Part shown: piece after piece, positions 11,496-22,599 of the stretch
How the letters are laid out: the number at the start of each line of letters is the position of its first letter
How positions within the stretch are numbered: the stretch's first letter is position 1
Source: Panax quinquefolius
Taxonomy: Eukaryota; Streptophyta; Magnoliopsida; Apiales; Araliaceae
Length of the DNA stretch: 64,000 nucleotides
NCBI GenBank assembly: GCA_020205615.1
Contig: CM035156.1
Coordinates: 21,231,128-21,295,127, forward strand
Direction of reading: 5' to 3'
Translations under genes and position numbers: made by a program
Notes under the pieces: generated by a model
What the model saw: the letters and a program-made list of their open reading frames with translations, nothing else
What the model was told of the DNA's origin: nothing
Databases searched by the model: none

Positions 11496-13750
11496 AATAC
11501 GGTTAACAATTCAAGTTCTGTCTTGTTTGTGATAGAAGCCCCTCATAGGAATCGACTTGCTTCATTTTCTTTTTCTATTTCCCTTTTCCCCAAGTGTAAT
11601 GGATGGGTTATAGATGTATAGTACTTTGTACCAGCTAGCATATGGAGTTTCAATGTAGATTTTCTTGGTCTGTTTAATTTAATCCTCATCTTTCATCAAT
11701 TATGATGTGTTTTTGCAAATGTTGCTCTAGTTTCGTGATACAGCAGCTGGAGTTCTTGTCAACAAATTGTTGTATCCTTACATGCATATTAAAGATTGTG
11801 GTATATGGATTTGGTCAGAGTTAAAGGGGGGGTGGCGTATTGAAGATTGTGCTATATGGATTTGATCAGGGTAAAGGTGTGGTTTATGGATTTTGTTAAT
11901 ATAGTGGTGTATAGTAGATATTTTGCATGTTAATTGGCGCTTGCTTTTGTAGTCTAATCGCACTTGAGATTCTTGGTTATCTAACAGAACTTATCTGGTC
12001 TCCTCCCTAATAGATAGATGAGGTTGCGTTTGGACCTCTAATTGCCTAAAACAGAGTGTCTGAATAAGTCGCAAAGTTTAACAAGCATATAGACACTGGA
12101 CACATAGTAGACTGTCATATTTTCCACGAAGGTTTTAATGGGATGAGGCCGATTTGGCCAAGCCTCATGCTTGACACTGTCATGTTAATATAATGTGAAG
12201 TCCAGATAAAATGTTTTGATGTGAAGAGTAATTTCTCCTTTGTCCAAGAATGAGATGTTGTATTGAATTGTATCTATCCGACTCCAATTCTCAGAAGATG
12301 TGTGATGGGATAAATTGCTAACCCATAGATTAGTAGATTAGATTAGTATCTTAGCTTGTATAAGATACTCTTTTTATATGAAAAAATTATTTCCATCTTT
12401 TTGTTGATTTTTTTTTTTGAAAGTTTAGGTTTTGCATATGAAAACATGTAGCATAATTTTTTAGAGAATAAATTAAATTATACAAGGATTAATTCGTAAA
12501 ATGAATTATTTATACCAGAATAAATTATATATTGCGACGGTTTATGTCGATTATTTGATTTTTAGTTGGGTAGATGAGTATTAGTGATAATTTTTTTTAG
12601 AAAGATGTGTATAAATTATAATGAGTAGTTCATCCCATAATTCTTACCAATTTCACACTTTTTTTTTTTGAATTTTTCGTTGAACTTTATTATAGATAGT
12701 TACCGATGGATTCATAAGAATTTGACCGATCTATTTTATGAACAAAGCTGACTAGCAAACCCCATCAAAAACTAGGAAAAATCAGTCTTCATAATACTCC
12801 ATGTTTTGCTACATCAATATAGGTGGTAGTTTGAGACCTAGACGGAGGAAGACGTGGGCATATCTACAGAGATAAAGAGGGAATTTATTTTTTATTTTTG
12901 AAATTCAACTCTGAGGATGTATTATTAATAAAGAATCTTGTTATATATTCATCCAAATTATAATTGTGACGTATGCTCATATATTTTTATAAAATAACTA
13001 AATTTTGTTACATATTTATCAACGTGTCCCGTAAATAAAATTTCTTAACTAAATATAAAATCACAATTATAATACCAATAAACTCACACTAACCGTGAGA
13101 AAATTAAAATAATCAATCAATTACTTCATGTTAGGTTGAAAAGAAACTTATACAAATATGAAAAATATTTACTAACTAAATCTAATAGTAATTAAACACT
13201 TTAGTATTATTATATGATTAATAGTAGTAACTAAACAGTCTAATACGATAGATTGATCAAACAAATCAATAATAATTAAACACTTTAATATATTATACGT
13301 ACTAACCTTTTAGAATTACCTTCATATTTAAATTAAAAGATAATATACAAATAAAATTTCACCGGTGTCTTTTTAATAATTTATATCAATTTATGAATAA
13401 ATTGGATATTTTGCAACTCGAATAGATAAATGGCATTATTGTCATTTAATAGTCCACTAGGCAGTACCTGGCAATAAATTTTATGAATTTAGAGAGAGAG
13501 AGTTTAAAAAAATTAGAGAGTATAAGAAATTTTAGAGAGAAATTAATAACGTATAAAAAAAAATTAGAGATAGAATGTAAAAGAATATAAAAATTAAAAT
13601 ATGAATCGATTTATATTAAACCTATAATTATATGATTTGAATTCACAATTCATATTAAAAATAAATTATTAAAATTTAAAATATAAATTAACTTATATTA
13701 AATATATAATCATATGTTCCAACCTATATATCACATAGCCCATATTAAAA
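11496..13750. other. intergenic region between CLP1 and element A
   Basis: The first ~200 bases are probably CLP1 3'UTR. After that the sequence is AT-rich without a recognisable gene. It contains a short two-copy repeat at 11783-11884 and a two-copy AT-rich repeat at about 13586-13755, listed separately. Poly-T runs lie near 12410 and 12658. Confidence 0.6.
11783..11884. repeat. two-copy tandem repeat, unit about 50-60 bp
   Basis: The unit around AAGATTGTGGTATATGGATT, then GGTC/GATCAGGG and a G-rich tail, occurs twice in a row (about 11788-11838 and 11843-11884), just downstream of CLP1. The copies differ by substitutions and a G-run expansion. Confidence 0.7.
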
Positions 13751-13755
13751 ATAAT
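13586..13755. repeat. AT-rich two-copy tandem repeat beside element A
   Basis: Two diverged ~84-bp copies share AAAATTAAAATAT..., TTATATTAAA..TATAATTATATG and CATATTAAAAATAA. The second copy ends at the 5-bp target site (ATAAT, 13751-13755) used by element A. Confidence 0.55.
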
Positions 13756-16170
13756 TGTAGGCTTCTTATTTTATCAATAAAGATTTAAATTTGTCAAAAT
13801 AATTTTTTAATATTATGGTGTGAATTTAAGATAATATTATAGTTGTGGGTAGATTTATAAATTTTGCAAAAGTATGCAAGTGGTTATATTATATTCGATT
13901 GGTGGGAGAATATTCTTCTATTAAGTTATAATATTCGTATAACTACCAATCATTGGTGGACCCTATTAATGTAATTATTGTCGGATTGAGAAAAACGACA
14001 AAAATATTTTATTAAAATAATCTACTTAAGTTTTACCGTAGTTCTTGTTGAACTACTTCGGTAGTAAAAGTATGAATACGCCATAATCAGACAAGAATAT
14101 ACCAAGATTGATTATCGATCGCTATGGTAAAAGTCACTACAGTTTGATTCCATTATCACGACATTAATAATATGAATTATTATAATGCGATAATGACGCT
14201 TTTGTTTATTCAGATTATTAACGTAATAAAATGAAACATCTTTTATATAAAATAATACTTTATTAAAGTTATTCTATAAATAGAATATATTATATTTTAT
14301 TATATAGCGTAGTGTTGCGTAGTGTTTTTGCAAGTGTTTTGATAAGATTGCATAAATAAGTTTGCATAGTAAAATGTTTTTATATAAATAGAATATATTA
14401 TATTTTATTTAAAAGATTTTCTTTAAATATGAATTAAATCAGATTAAAAGTAAATCAATCTGAATTGCTCATTGGATTAGTTACTTATCGATTCCATTTT
14501 CCTATAAATAAGCTCATTCCTTCATTATTTTCTTACGAATTCATCAAACTCTGTAGAGAGAAATTATGTAGAAAGAAGGTATAGAGAGAAAATTATGTAG
14601 CAAGAAGAGTATTCGCTACTTCACTACTTCTATATTCAGCCTTTTACTAGAAGAAGTGTTATTCTTTCTTCTTCGAAGAGAACTTCATTATTCCATTCAT
14701 TATCATTCTGTTGAATAACTCAAAAAAAGTGGTATACCCTATACATAACTCTCGTATGCCAGATACCCTATACTGGTGAAATCCTTATGTTATTCCATCG
14801 CTTATTATTCTGTTGGAATAACTCAGATACGCTGCCACCCTATACTTGGTGACATTCTTCTATTATTCATTGGAACATCCCGTCTGCATGTGTTTTACAC
14901 CGGACCGGGGTTCCTGCTTTTTATTATTCTGTTGGAACATCCATGCATGTGTTTTACACCGACCGGTTCCGCCTTTTTATCATTCTCGTTGGAATATCCT
15001 ATCCGCTGTGTTTTACACCCGGATCCGTTCCATCTTTATTATTCTTTGGAACATCCCGCTTGCGGTGAATTTCACCGACCGGTTCCGTTATTATTATTCT
15101 GCTGAATAACTCGCCTATCGCAAGCAATCGCATGCACGGTGATTTCTTTTGTTATTCCATTCTTTATTATACCCAAATGGTTAAAACTTTGACTTATATA
15201 CTCCATGAAATTAGTAGAATATCCTCGATATTTGCGTTTCATCCAAAGATCTTTCACCAAATATTCTTCCGATCATTCTTGAATTTTACTCTACTGCACG
15301 TAAACAAAGATCATGTCGATAATTTGGACGTTAATAATTCATGGATTAAATAATTCTTGAACTTGTTTTATCAATTATTATGTCATCATCATCATCCTCA
15401 CGTTATATTATGTTATCTTTGACTTACGTGCATAGATGAACTTAGTATGATTATGACCAGGATCATTCTAAGATAATCACGACTTGATATAAATGATGTG
15501 ACAAAAGTCCTCGCAGTACCACGTAATGCGATGATGGATAGTTTTTGGTATGATTACGACTGGGGTGATTCGGTATATATCATTACCATCGATAATTTGA
15601 TGAAAATCCTCGACCGTGGTATGCGAGGATGATTAGATGTGGTGGTTTATTATTGTCGAAGTCTCAAATGATAAAAATTGATGAAAACCTTTTAAAACCT
15701 AAAAGATAGTAGACTTTATTCTCTACTCAATTTTTAATGGATTGCTTATTCATTGCAGCTTAAACCGGTTGCCTATCAGATTTTATCGGGCTTAACATGT
15801 TGAAAGGCTAATGATAATTTATTCGCATTATCTTAGTCATAATATTTCATCTTTGGCTAGAATGAGCTCACCCTTTTCTTTCACCGTTCTCTTGTGAAAT
15901 GAGAACATATACCCGACGAGCTCGGGGACGTAAGTAATGGTCCAGAGGATAAGATTAGTAGTCCTCACTATTCCGTGAAATAATGTGATAATAGTTGTAA
16001 TGAGGACTCCTTTCGAGTTTGTATAATATCTAGTAGACAATATTTGTATTCAAACTCACGCTTTTTGTTGTATTGTACACTACGCTTATATTAGTAAGTT
16101 GTATTTGAATTTATGTACCATGTAAGTGGCACCCAAGATGGGTGACGATACCTAATTTTAGGGCGTCACA
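13756..16170 (+). repeat. 5' LTR of element A
   Basis: 2,415 bp. It starts TGTAGGCTTCTT, where other family members start TGTGAGACCCC, and ends GGGCGTCACA. It contains a TATA box near 14503 and a downstream block (about 14690-15170) of ~70-90-bp subrepeats built on TTATTCTGTTGGAATAAC and CCCTATACTTGGTGA. Confidence 0.9.
14503..14510 (+). promoter_or_regulatory. LTR TATA box (element A)
   Basis: TATAAATA, followed by a T/C-rich start-site-like stretch. The same box lies at equivalent places in other plus-strand LTRs: 20949-20956 (A 3' LTR), 36969-36976 (B), 44055-44062 (F) and 61272-61279 (G). It marks the probable U3/R promoter. Confidence 0.7.
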
Positions 16171-16186
16171 ACAGGTATCGAGCTTA
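16171..16186 (+). other. primer binding site of element A (initiator-Met tRNA type, degenerate)
   Basis: ACAGGTATCGAGCTTA directly follows the 5' LTR. Relatives in this window have TTGGTATCAAAGCTT (G) and TTGGTATCACAGCTT (B), matching the TGGTATCAGAGC complement of initiator-Met tRNA. Confidence 0.75.
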
Positions 16187-17239
16187 GGATATGATCCCCG
16201 CTAAGATGTGAGATAAGAACTAGGAGGGAGAGACGGAAATTCCTTTTTAGAAAGTTTATTTGGTATTTAATTGGTATAATATTTGATATATTAATTAACC
16301 TACCCAAGTTTATTTGGTATTTAATTGGCGGTGAAAATATTCACTGAATGGAGTGAATGTGAGTATAGGATATATTTGACGTATATTAATTAACCCTAAT
16401 TGGTTGAGGAAGAAGAGGGCAGAAGAACTGTTCGAAATGGCAAATTTATGATCAAAATATTCACAAATGCGGAGTGAATGTGACCATCAGGTTGAAGACA
16501 ATCGCTAATCACTAATCAATGTTAACAAAATCAGGTCGCACGAGTGAACAAATTAGAGATATCCACGAAAGTTAATGAAGAACTAATTGTTGCAACTTAG
16601 CTAGTGGGAGAAGTAGAGGTAGCAAATTGAAGTGAGGAAGAAGAGGAAGAAAGAGGAAGAAGAGGAACCCGAGGAGAATTGGTTAAGAAATTTACGATCA
16701 AAACTTAGAATTACAAAATCGTGTTCGTGAGCTAGAAGAATGAAGTTGAAGAACTAAGAAAACTATCAGGAACAAAGGATACAACAATTCAAAATCGTTT
16801 ACCCGAATGTGATGCTCGAACAAAATCACGCTTTTGGGTGGTAAGATATTAAAGTTGAATCGAGAATTTAAAAATCAAAGATCGCCTAAAAGAAGAAACA
16901 ATCGAACGAAGGAGAATAAGCGATGATGGGTAAAAGTTCTACAACGCTGCTGATAGTTGTAGAAAAAGACGTCCATCCAATAAAGCCAAAATAGATGAAA
17001 TGGACTTGCTTTTTGGACAAGAATTGAGATTTTAAACATCGAATTCGAATTACCATCTTCGTATAGCGGCCAACCTTAATTTTTGAAAATACTTGCATGG
17101 ATCGAGAATAATGATTCAAATAATGGATCAGAATGTGAAGAAGCACTTAAGGTGGAATAACCAACCCTATAGTAAAGTCAAACTCAGTAATTTAAGCGAG
17201 CGCTTATCGAGAAAAACCGAACGGGTTATTACGGTAAGT

Positions 17240-17560
17240 TAATTATAAATTAATGAGAAGTCTATACTTTATTCAATACAAGTTCTACCCACTCTTTTTC
17301 ATTTCACCTAGTTGTGTTCAACGCTTAAATTTGACCAAGAGTTAAACTTGACTTATTGGTTGAAACTTCAAAGAGAGCCTTTCGCTTCGCTTATACTATT
17401 TTTAAATCTTGTTGATTCAAATAAACATTTTCACGCTGCTACTCGTCGACCTTATCTTTTGAAAATACTTGCCTTTGATGTGATTTTTAGGAATCAATTG
17501 GTTAGCTAATCATCATGCTTTTCGTAAGGTTGTTAGCTTTTATATTCATAACCAACCTCA
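17240..17560 (+). pseudogene. decayed retroviral-type aspartic protease fragment in element A
   Basis: Collinear at the DNA level with the protease of element B (39997-40326). Shared blocks include the segments around GTTCTACCCA, TTGTGTTCAACG and GTTGTTAGCTTTTATATTC. The frame is broken in many places and the DTG active site cannot be read, so it is non-functional. Confidence 0.65.
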
Positions 17561-17919
17561 AGTATATTAATTCAAAGTAACCAAACCCTAAAGTTAATCA
17601 TCAAAGCCATAAGAAAAGAGTCTCAACCTTTCGTTGTTGACTTCCTTGTGTGGAATGCACCGTGAACTTTCAGAAGTATACATCGTGAATGAAGATGGCA
17701 AGTTTATAGATCATTGTGATGCTATCTCAGTTAAGGATAAAGTCACAAAATCAATGTGACGACTATCCAAGTCTTAAGAGTAATGCTTTTGAATGATATT
17801 TCTATCATTAATAAATTTCTTGACGATTCTTGAAGATTTCCTAGCTACCCTAGAGCGTGAAATCGAATTTGATCAATTAAAGATCTTAAACCTCAAATAT
17901 TTCTTCAACTAAATAAATA

Positions 17920-19118
17920 ATTTTGACGTGGTTTATGATGAAAGTCATAATAAAAGCATTGGAATAATGAAAATCATGGGTATATGAAGTATTAGTAAGT
18001 TTTATGATGAGTTATGTTGGTTAGTACGTGAAAAAAACATGAAAGTTTCTTAGAAATCACAAAGAGTTGAAAATCGATTTTAGTGAAAAAACGATATGAA
18101 ATTAAATTGACCATATCTCCTATTATATTTTGAATTTTGAATGTGGTCAAGTCCTAGAGTTAGATCTATGAGTTACCTAACTAATCCAAGTGGAATTACT
18201 GGAAAAGGTGTTGTAGATTTTGTGTGGACTGATTTTAGCAAAGGAGTGCAAAGCTGCAAAAACCAAAAAGCTTCTCGCCATGATTTTAGAGAGGCTGTTT
18301 CGGCCACTTAAATTATGAGAAAAATTCTGGCCTTTTGGGACATGAAAGTATATGGTATAAAGTACCTCCTGTCCAAAAATGAGCTCATTCTCGACTTAAA
18401 ATGAGCAAGTTATGACTATTTCAATATTTAGGTTTTTCCGATTTAAAACGCTATAACCGGAGTTCTATAACTCCGATGACCATGAAATTTAAACTGGAAG
18501 CTCACGTTAACATGTGTAAGGTCCTGCCAAGATTTGGGAATTTTTGAGTTAAACTTGAGGTAGCTAATTTCTTAAGAAATTAATTAGAAATTGATTTTTG
18601 AAAAATAGTAAATGAATTTTAAAAATCTTAGAGAAAATATATTTTCATCATGGGACTATATTATGCTAAATCCCAGAAAAGAAATATTTTGGGACTGATT
18701 TGGTATTTTTCATGAAAATAGTTTAGTTATTTAAACATACGAGTTAAATATGTTATGCAAGAATAAAGTCGAAAATAGGATTTTATGGCTGTAGAATCCT
18801 ATATATAGTATATGCATATTTTTTTGATGAGGATTTGATAATTGGTGATGATATCTTCTCGTATGACATTTTTGAATGATTAAATGCATTATATTGTAAA
18901 GTGTAAACAATTAAGATAAATTGTTTATAAATTTAAGAAGTGATTAAAATATTGTTATAATATTAATGTTATTAGATTATGAGATTATTAAATGATTGAT
19001 AACATGGGATATTCTTGAATCCCGGATAAATTATATTATAAATGTTTAATATTTATCCTTTATCTCATTTGATTGATTCTCTTTATATTATTATCCTCAT
19101 GCTTATATTATGTTGAAA
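17920..19118. mobile_element. unrelated LTR-like insert or captured sequence within element A
   Basis: Sequence here has no counterpart in the pol region of B or D. Phrases such as TATAACCGGAGTTCTATAACTCC (split over 18455-18477) and GTCCTGCCAAGATTTGGGAA resemble plant gypsy LTR sequence in style. No boundaries with target duplication were found. It leads directly into the tandem array. Confidence 0.35.
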
Positions 19119-19990
19119 GTCATTTGTGGCTACCAGAATAAGCATAGGATGGACTTGGTATGATTATGACCACTTGATTATTCTAGATAATCATAATCAG
19201 AAATGAATACACAATTATCTTCGGCCAGTAGTGCATGGATAATTTAGTGGTCGTGATACTAATGAATATCCTCGGCCCGTAGAAATATGATGATTCGATG
19301 ATGTGGATTAATTATCGAAATTTAGTCTCAAAGAATGAAATATTAATTCATGGATGTGTTCAAAGTCATCTCGTGGCTTACGCATAGATGGACTTGGTAT
19401 GATTATGACTGTGGATTGTTTTAAGCATAATCATAACTCAGTAATTGAAAACACAATTATCTTTAGGTAGTAGGTATGGATAATTTGTGGTCGCGATACT
19501 AATGAATATCCTCGCCCAGATAGTGCGGGGATGATTCACGATGTGGATTAATTATCGAAATTGAGTCTCAAAGAATGAAATATTAATTCATGATGTGTTC
19601 AAAGTCATCTCATGTGGCTTACGCAATCATATGATGCATAGATGGACTTTATTGATTGTGCACTGTGGATTGTTTCGCAGATAATCATAATCAGAATTGA
19701 AAACACAATTATCTTCGGGCCGTAGTGCATGGATAATTTGTGGTCGATACTAATGAATATCCTCGCCCAGAAAAGTGCGGGGATGATTCGATGATGTGGA
19801 TTAATTATCGAGTCGAGTCTCAAAGAATGAAATATTAATTCATGGATGTGTTCAAAGTCATCCGGCTTACGTGCATAGATGGACTTGGTATGATTATGAC
19901 TGTGGATTGTTCGCAGATAATCATAACTCAGATTGAAAACACGAATATCCTCGCCGTTGGTGCATGGATAATTCGTGGTCGTTTATACTA
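19119..19990 (+). repeat. LTR-derived tandem array, about 3.5 units of 239-253 bp
   Basis: Units begin at 19119, 19365, 19604 and 19857, each with GTCAT..GTGGCTTACG, GATGGACTTGGTATGATTA, ATGGATAATTTGTGGTCG and AATGAATATCCTCG. The same motifs occur once in the LTRs of this family (for example 62143-62440 in G), so the array looks like an amplified LTR segment inside the interior of element A. Confidence 0.85.
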
Positions 19991-20183
19991 TTAAGTCGCG
20001 TCTAGCATTATTGGTTTTATAATTGTATATCTTTAAATTTGTAGTGCAGCATGAATTGTTAATGAATAGCTTTGGCAGATTTCAAAGATGAATTTAATAT
20101 TTTAAAACGATAAAGGTATTCAAGGTATCCTCATCTCTTTATCATACCAGTGATACCACCAATTTCGAGAGGCTTAAATTCTA

Positions 20184-20196
20184 TAAGGAGGGAGAT
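20184..20196 (+). other. polypurine tract of element A
   Basis: TAAGGAGGGAGAT immediately precedes the 3' LTR, preceded by the family phrase AATTTCGAGAGGC. This is the normal plus-strand primer site of Ty3/gypsy elements. Confidence 0.8.
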
Positions 20197-22594
20197 TGTG
20201 AGACCCTCAGATTTATCAATAAAGATTTAAATTTTGTCAAAATAATTTTTAATATTATGGTGTGAATTTAAGATAATATTATAGTTGTGGGTAGTAGATT
20301 TATAAATTTTCAGAAAGTATGCAAGTGGTTATATTATATTCGATTGGTGGGAGAATATTCTGGTTTAGCGAGGAATATTCGTGATAACTACCAATCATTG
20401 GTGGACCCTTACAATGTAATTATTATCGCTTGATTGAGAAAACGACAAAAATATTTTATTAAAATAACGGCGGAAGTTTTACCGCGGTTACCGCTTGTTG
20501 ACTACCTTTCGGTAGTAAAAGTACAAAGAATACGTGTGGTTTGCAAGAAATACTACCAGATTATTATCGACGCTTATGGTGAGAAATCACTACCATTTGA
20601 TTCCATTATTAATTAATAATACGAATTATTATAATGATATAATGACGCTTTGTTTTATTCGTATTATTAACGTAATAAAATGTAAACATCTTTTTATATA
20701 AAATAGAATACTTTATTAAAGTTATTCTATAAATAGAATATATTATATTTTATTACGCATACAAGTAAGCGTAATGTTTTTGATAAATGTTTTGCATAAG
20801 ATTGCATAAATATTTCAGATAGTAAAATGTTTTATATAAATAGAATATATTATATTTTATTTAAAAGATTTTTCTTAAATATGGATCACGATTAAAGTAA
20901 ATCAATCTGGACCGCTCATGGATTAGCTTACTATGCATTCCATTTTCCTATAAATAGAAGCTCATTCCTTCATTATTTTCTTACAGATTAATTCATCAAA
21001 CTCTGTAGAGAGAGAAATTATAGAAAAGCAGTTTACAGAGAGAAAATTATGTAGAAGAAGAGATTCTCTTACTTCACTACTTCTATATTCATTCTTTTTA
21101 CTAGTAAGGGTGTTATTCTTTCTTCTCGAAGAGAACTTCATTATTCCATTCATTATCATTCCGTTGGAATAACCTCGTAAAAGTGGCATACCCTATACAT
21201 AACCTCAGATACGCCAGATACCCTATACTTGGTGAAATCTTATGTTATTCCATCGCTTATTATTCTCATTGGAATAACCTCAGTATACACGCGCTTAATT
21301 CCTATACTTGGTGACATTCTTCTTATTATTCGTTTGGACATCCTCATGCATGCTTTTTACACCCAATTTTATTATTTTTTATTATTCTCGGCTGAACATC
21401 CTGTCACTGGCAGGACTACACCTTTACTGCCGTCTTTATCATTCCGTGGAATATCCTATCTCGTGTTTTACAACTGGATCCTGGTTCCATCTTTTTTATT
21501 ATTCTCGTTGGAACATCCCGCTTGCATGTGAATTTCACGACATTCCTTGCCCGTTATTATTATTCTCGGCCGTTGAATAACCTGCCTACGCTGCAGTGAC
21601 GCATTTACGTGATGATTCTTTTGTTATTCCATTCTTTATTATACCCAAATTGGTTAAAACTTCGACTTATACTCCATGAAATTAGTAGAATATCCTCGAT
21701 ATTCAAGTTTCATCCAAAGATCTTTTCACCTTTAAATATTCTTCCGATCATTCTTGAATTTTACTTCTACAAACAAAAGATTGTCGACAATTTGGACGTT
21801 AATAATTCATGGATTAAATAATTTTTGACTTGTTTTATCAATTATTATGTCATCATTATCATCCTCACGTTATATTATGTTATCTTTTGACTTTACGATG
21901 AGATGAACTTAGATGATGATTATACACTGCGATCATTCGGTATAATCACGACTTGATATAAATGACGTGAAAAAGTCCTCCGAGCCACTGTAGAATGCAG
22001 TCGATGGATAGTTTTTGATGATTATGACATTGGGGGTGATTCTAAGATACCATGACCATTGATAATTTGATGAAAATCCTCGACTTGCGAGGGATGATTA
22101 GATTAGTGGTGGTTTATTATTAAAATTTGATCTCCGATAAAATCATTTAAAACCTTTTAAAACTATTCTACCGCAGCTTAAACCCATTGCCTATCAGATT
22201 TTATCGCTTTAACGTCATTGGGCTTAATGATAATTTATTCTGCATTATCTTATGTAATATTTTATCGCTAATGAAATTTCATTAATTTTTCTTTCACCGT
22301 TTCTTCTTGAAACGGTAACATAAATGACGAAATGGGGAGCGTAAGTAATGGTCCGTAGGATAAGATTAGAAATCCTCACTATTTATTAAGCTAAATAGTG
22401 TGATAATAACAGAATGAGCGACTTTTGAAGTTTGTAATATCTAAGTATAAATATTCAGATTCAAACTCAAGCGCTTTTTTTGTTGTATTATGCTACCTAC
22501 GCTTATATTAAGAAAGTTGTATTTGAATTTACGTACTATGTAAGTGGTATGACTCAAGATTTTTACGACGATACCTAATTTCACAAAGGCCACA
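20197..22594 (+). repeat. 3' LTR of element A
   Basis: 2,398 bp. It starts TGTGAGACCCTC, ends GGCCACA and is collinear with the 5' LTR throughout. Differences cluster in short patches, often at C/G-rich words, rather than spreading evenly. Confidence 0.9.
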
Positions 22595-22599
22595 ATAAT

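Larger units (their letters stand above)
13756..22594 (+). mobile_element. Ty3/gypsy-type LTR retrotransposon A, complete boundaries, scrambled interior
   Basis: Two direct LTRs (13756-16170 and 20197-22594) flank about 4 kb of interior. The 5-bp sequence ATAAT lies immediately outside both ends (13751-13755 and 22595-22599), a clear target-site duplication. A degenerate initiator-Met primer binding site follows the 5' LTR and a purine tract precedes the 3' LTR. The interior has a charged coiled-coil-like region (16600-16900) unlike the gag of D and G, a decayed protease stretch (17240-17560), a scrap of the N-terminal reverse transcriptase region, then unrelated LTR-like sequence with a tandem array. 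No complete reverse transcriptase or integrase is present, so the copy is non-autonomous and would need enzymes from a relative. Confidence 0.9.

Noticed and set aside
14776..15109. Overlapping open frames of 87-109 residues in the LTR repeat block (also at 21229-21580, 44388-44754, 46112-46516, 56002-56493)
   Set aside because: They are translations of LTR subrepeats in several frames, with no start context or protein-like composition; recurrence follows DNA repeat identity only.
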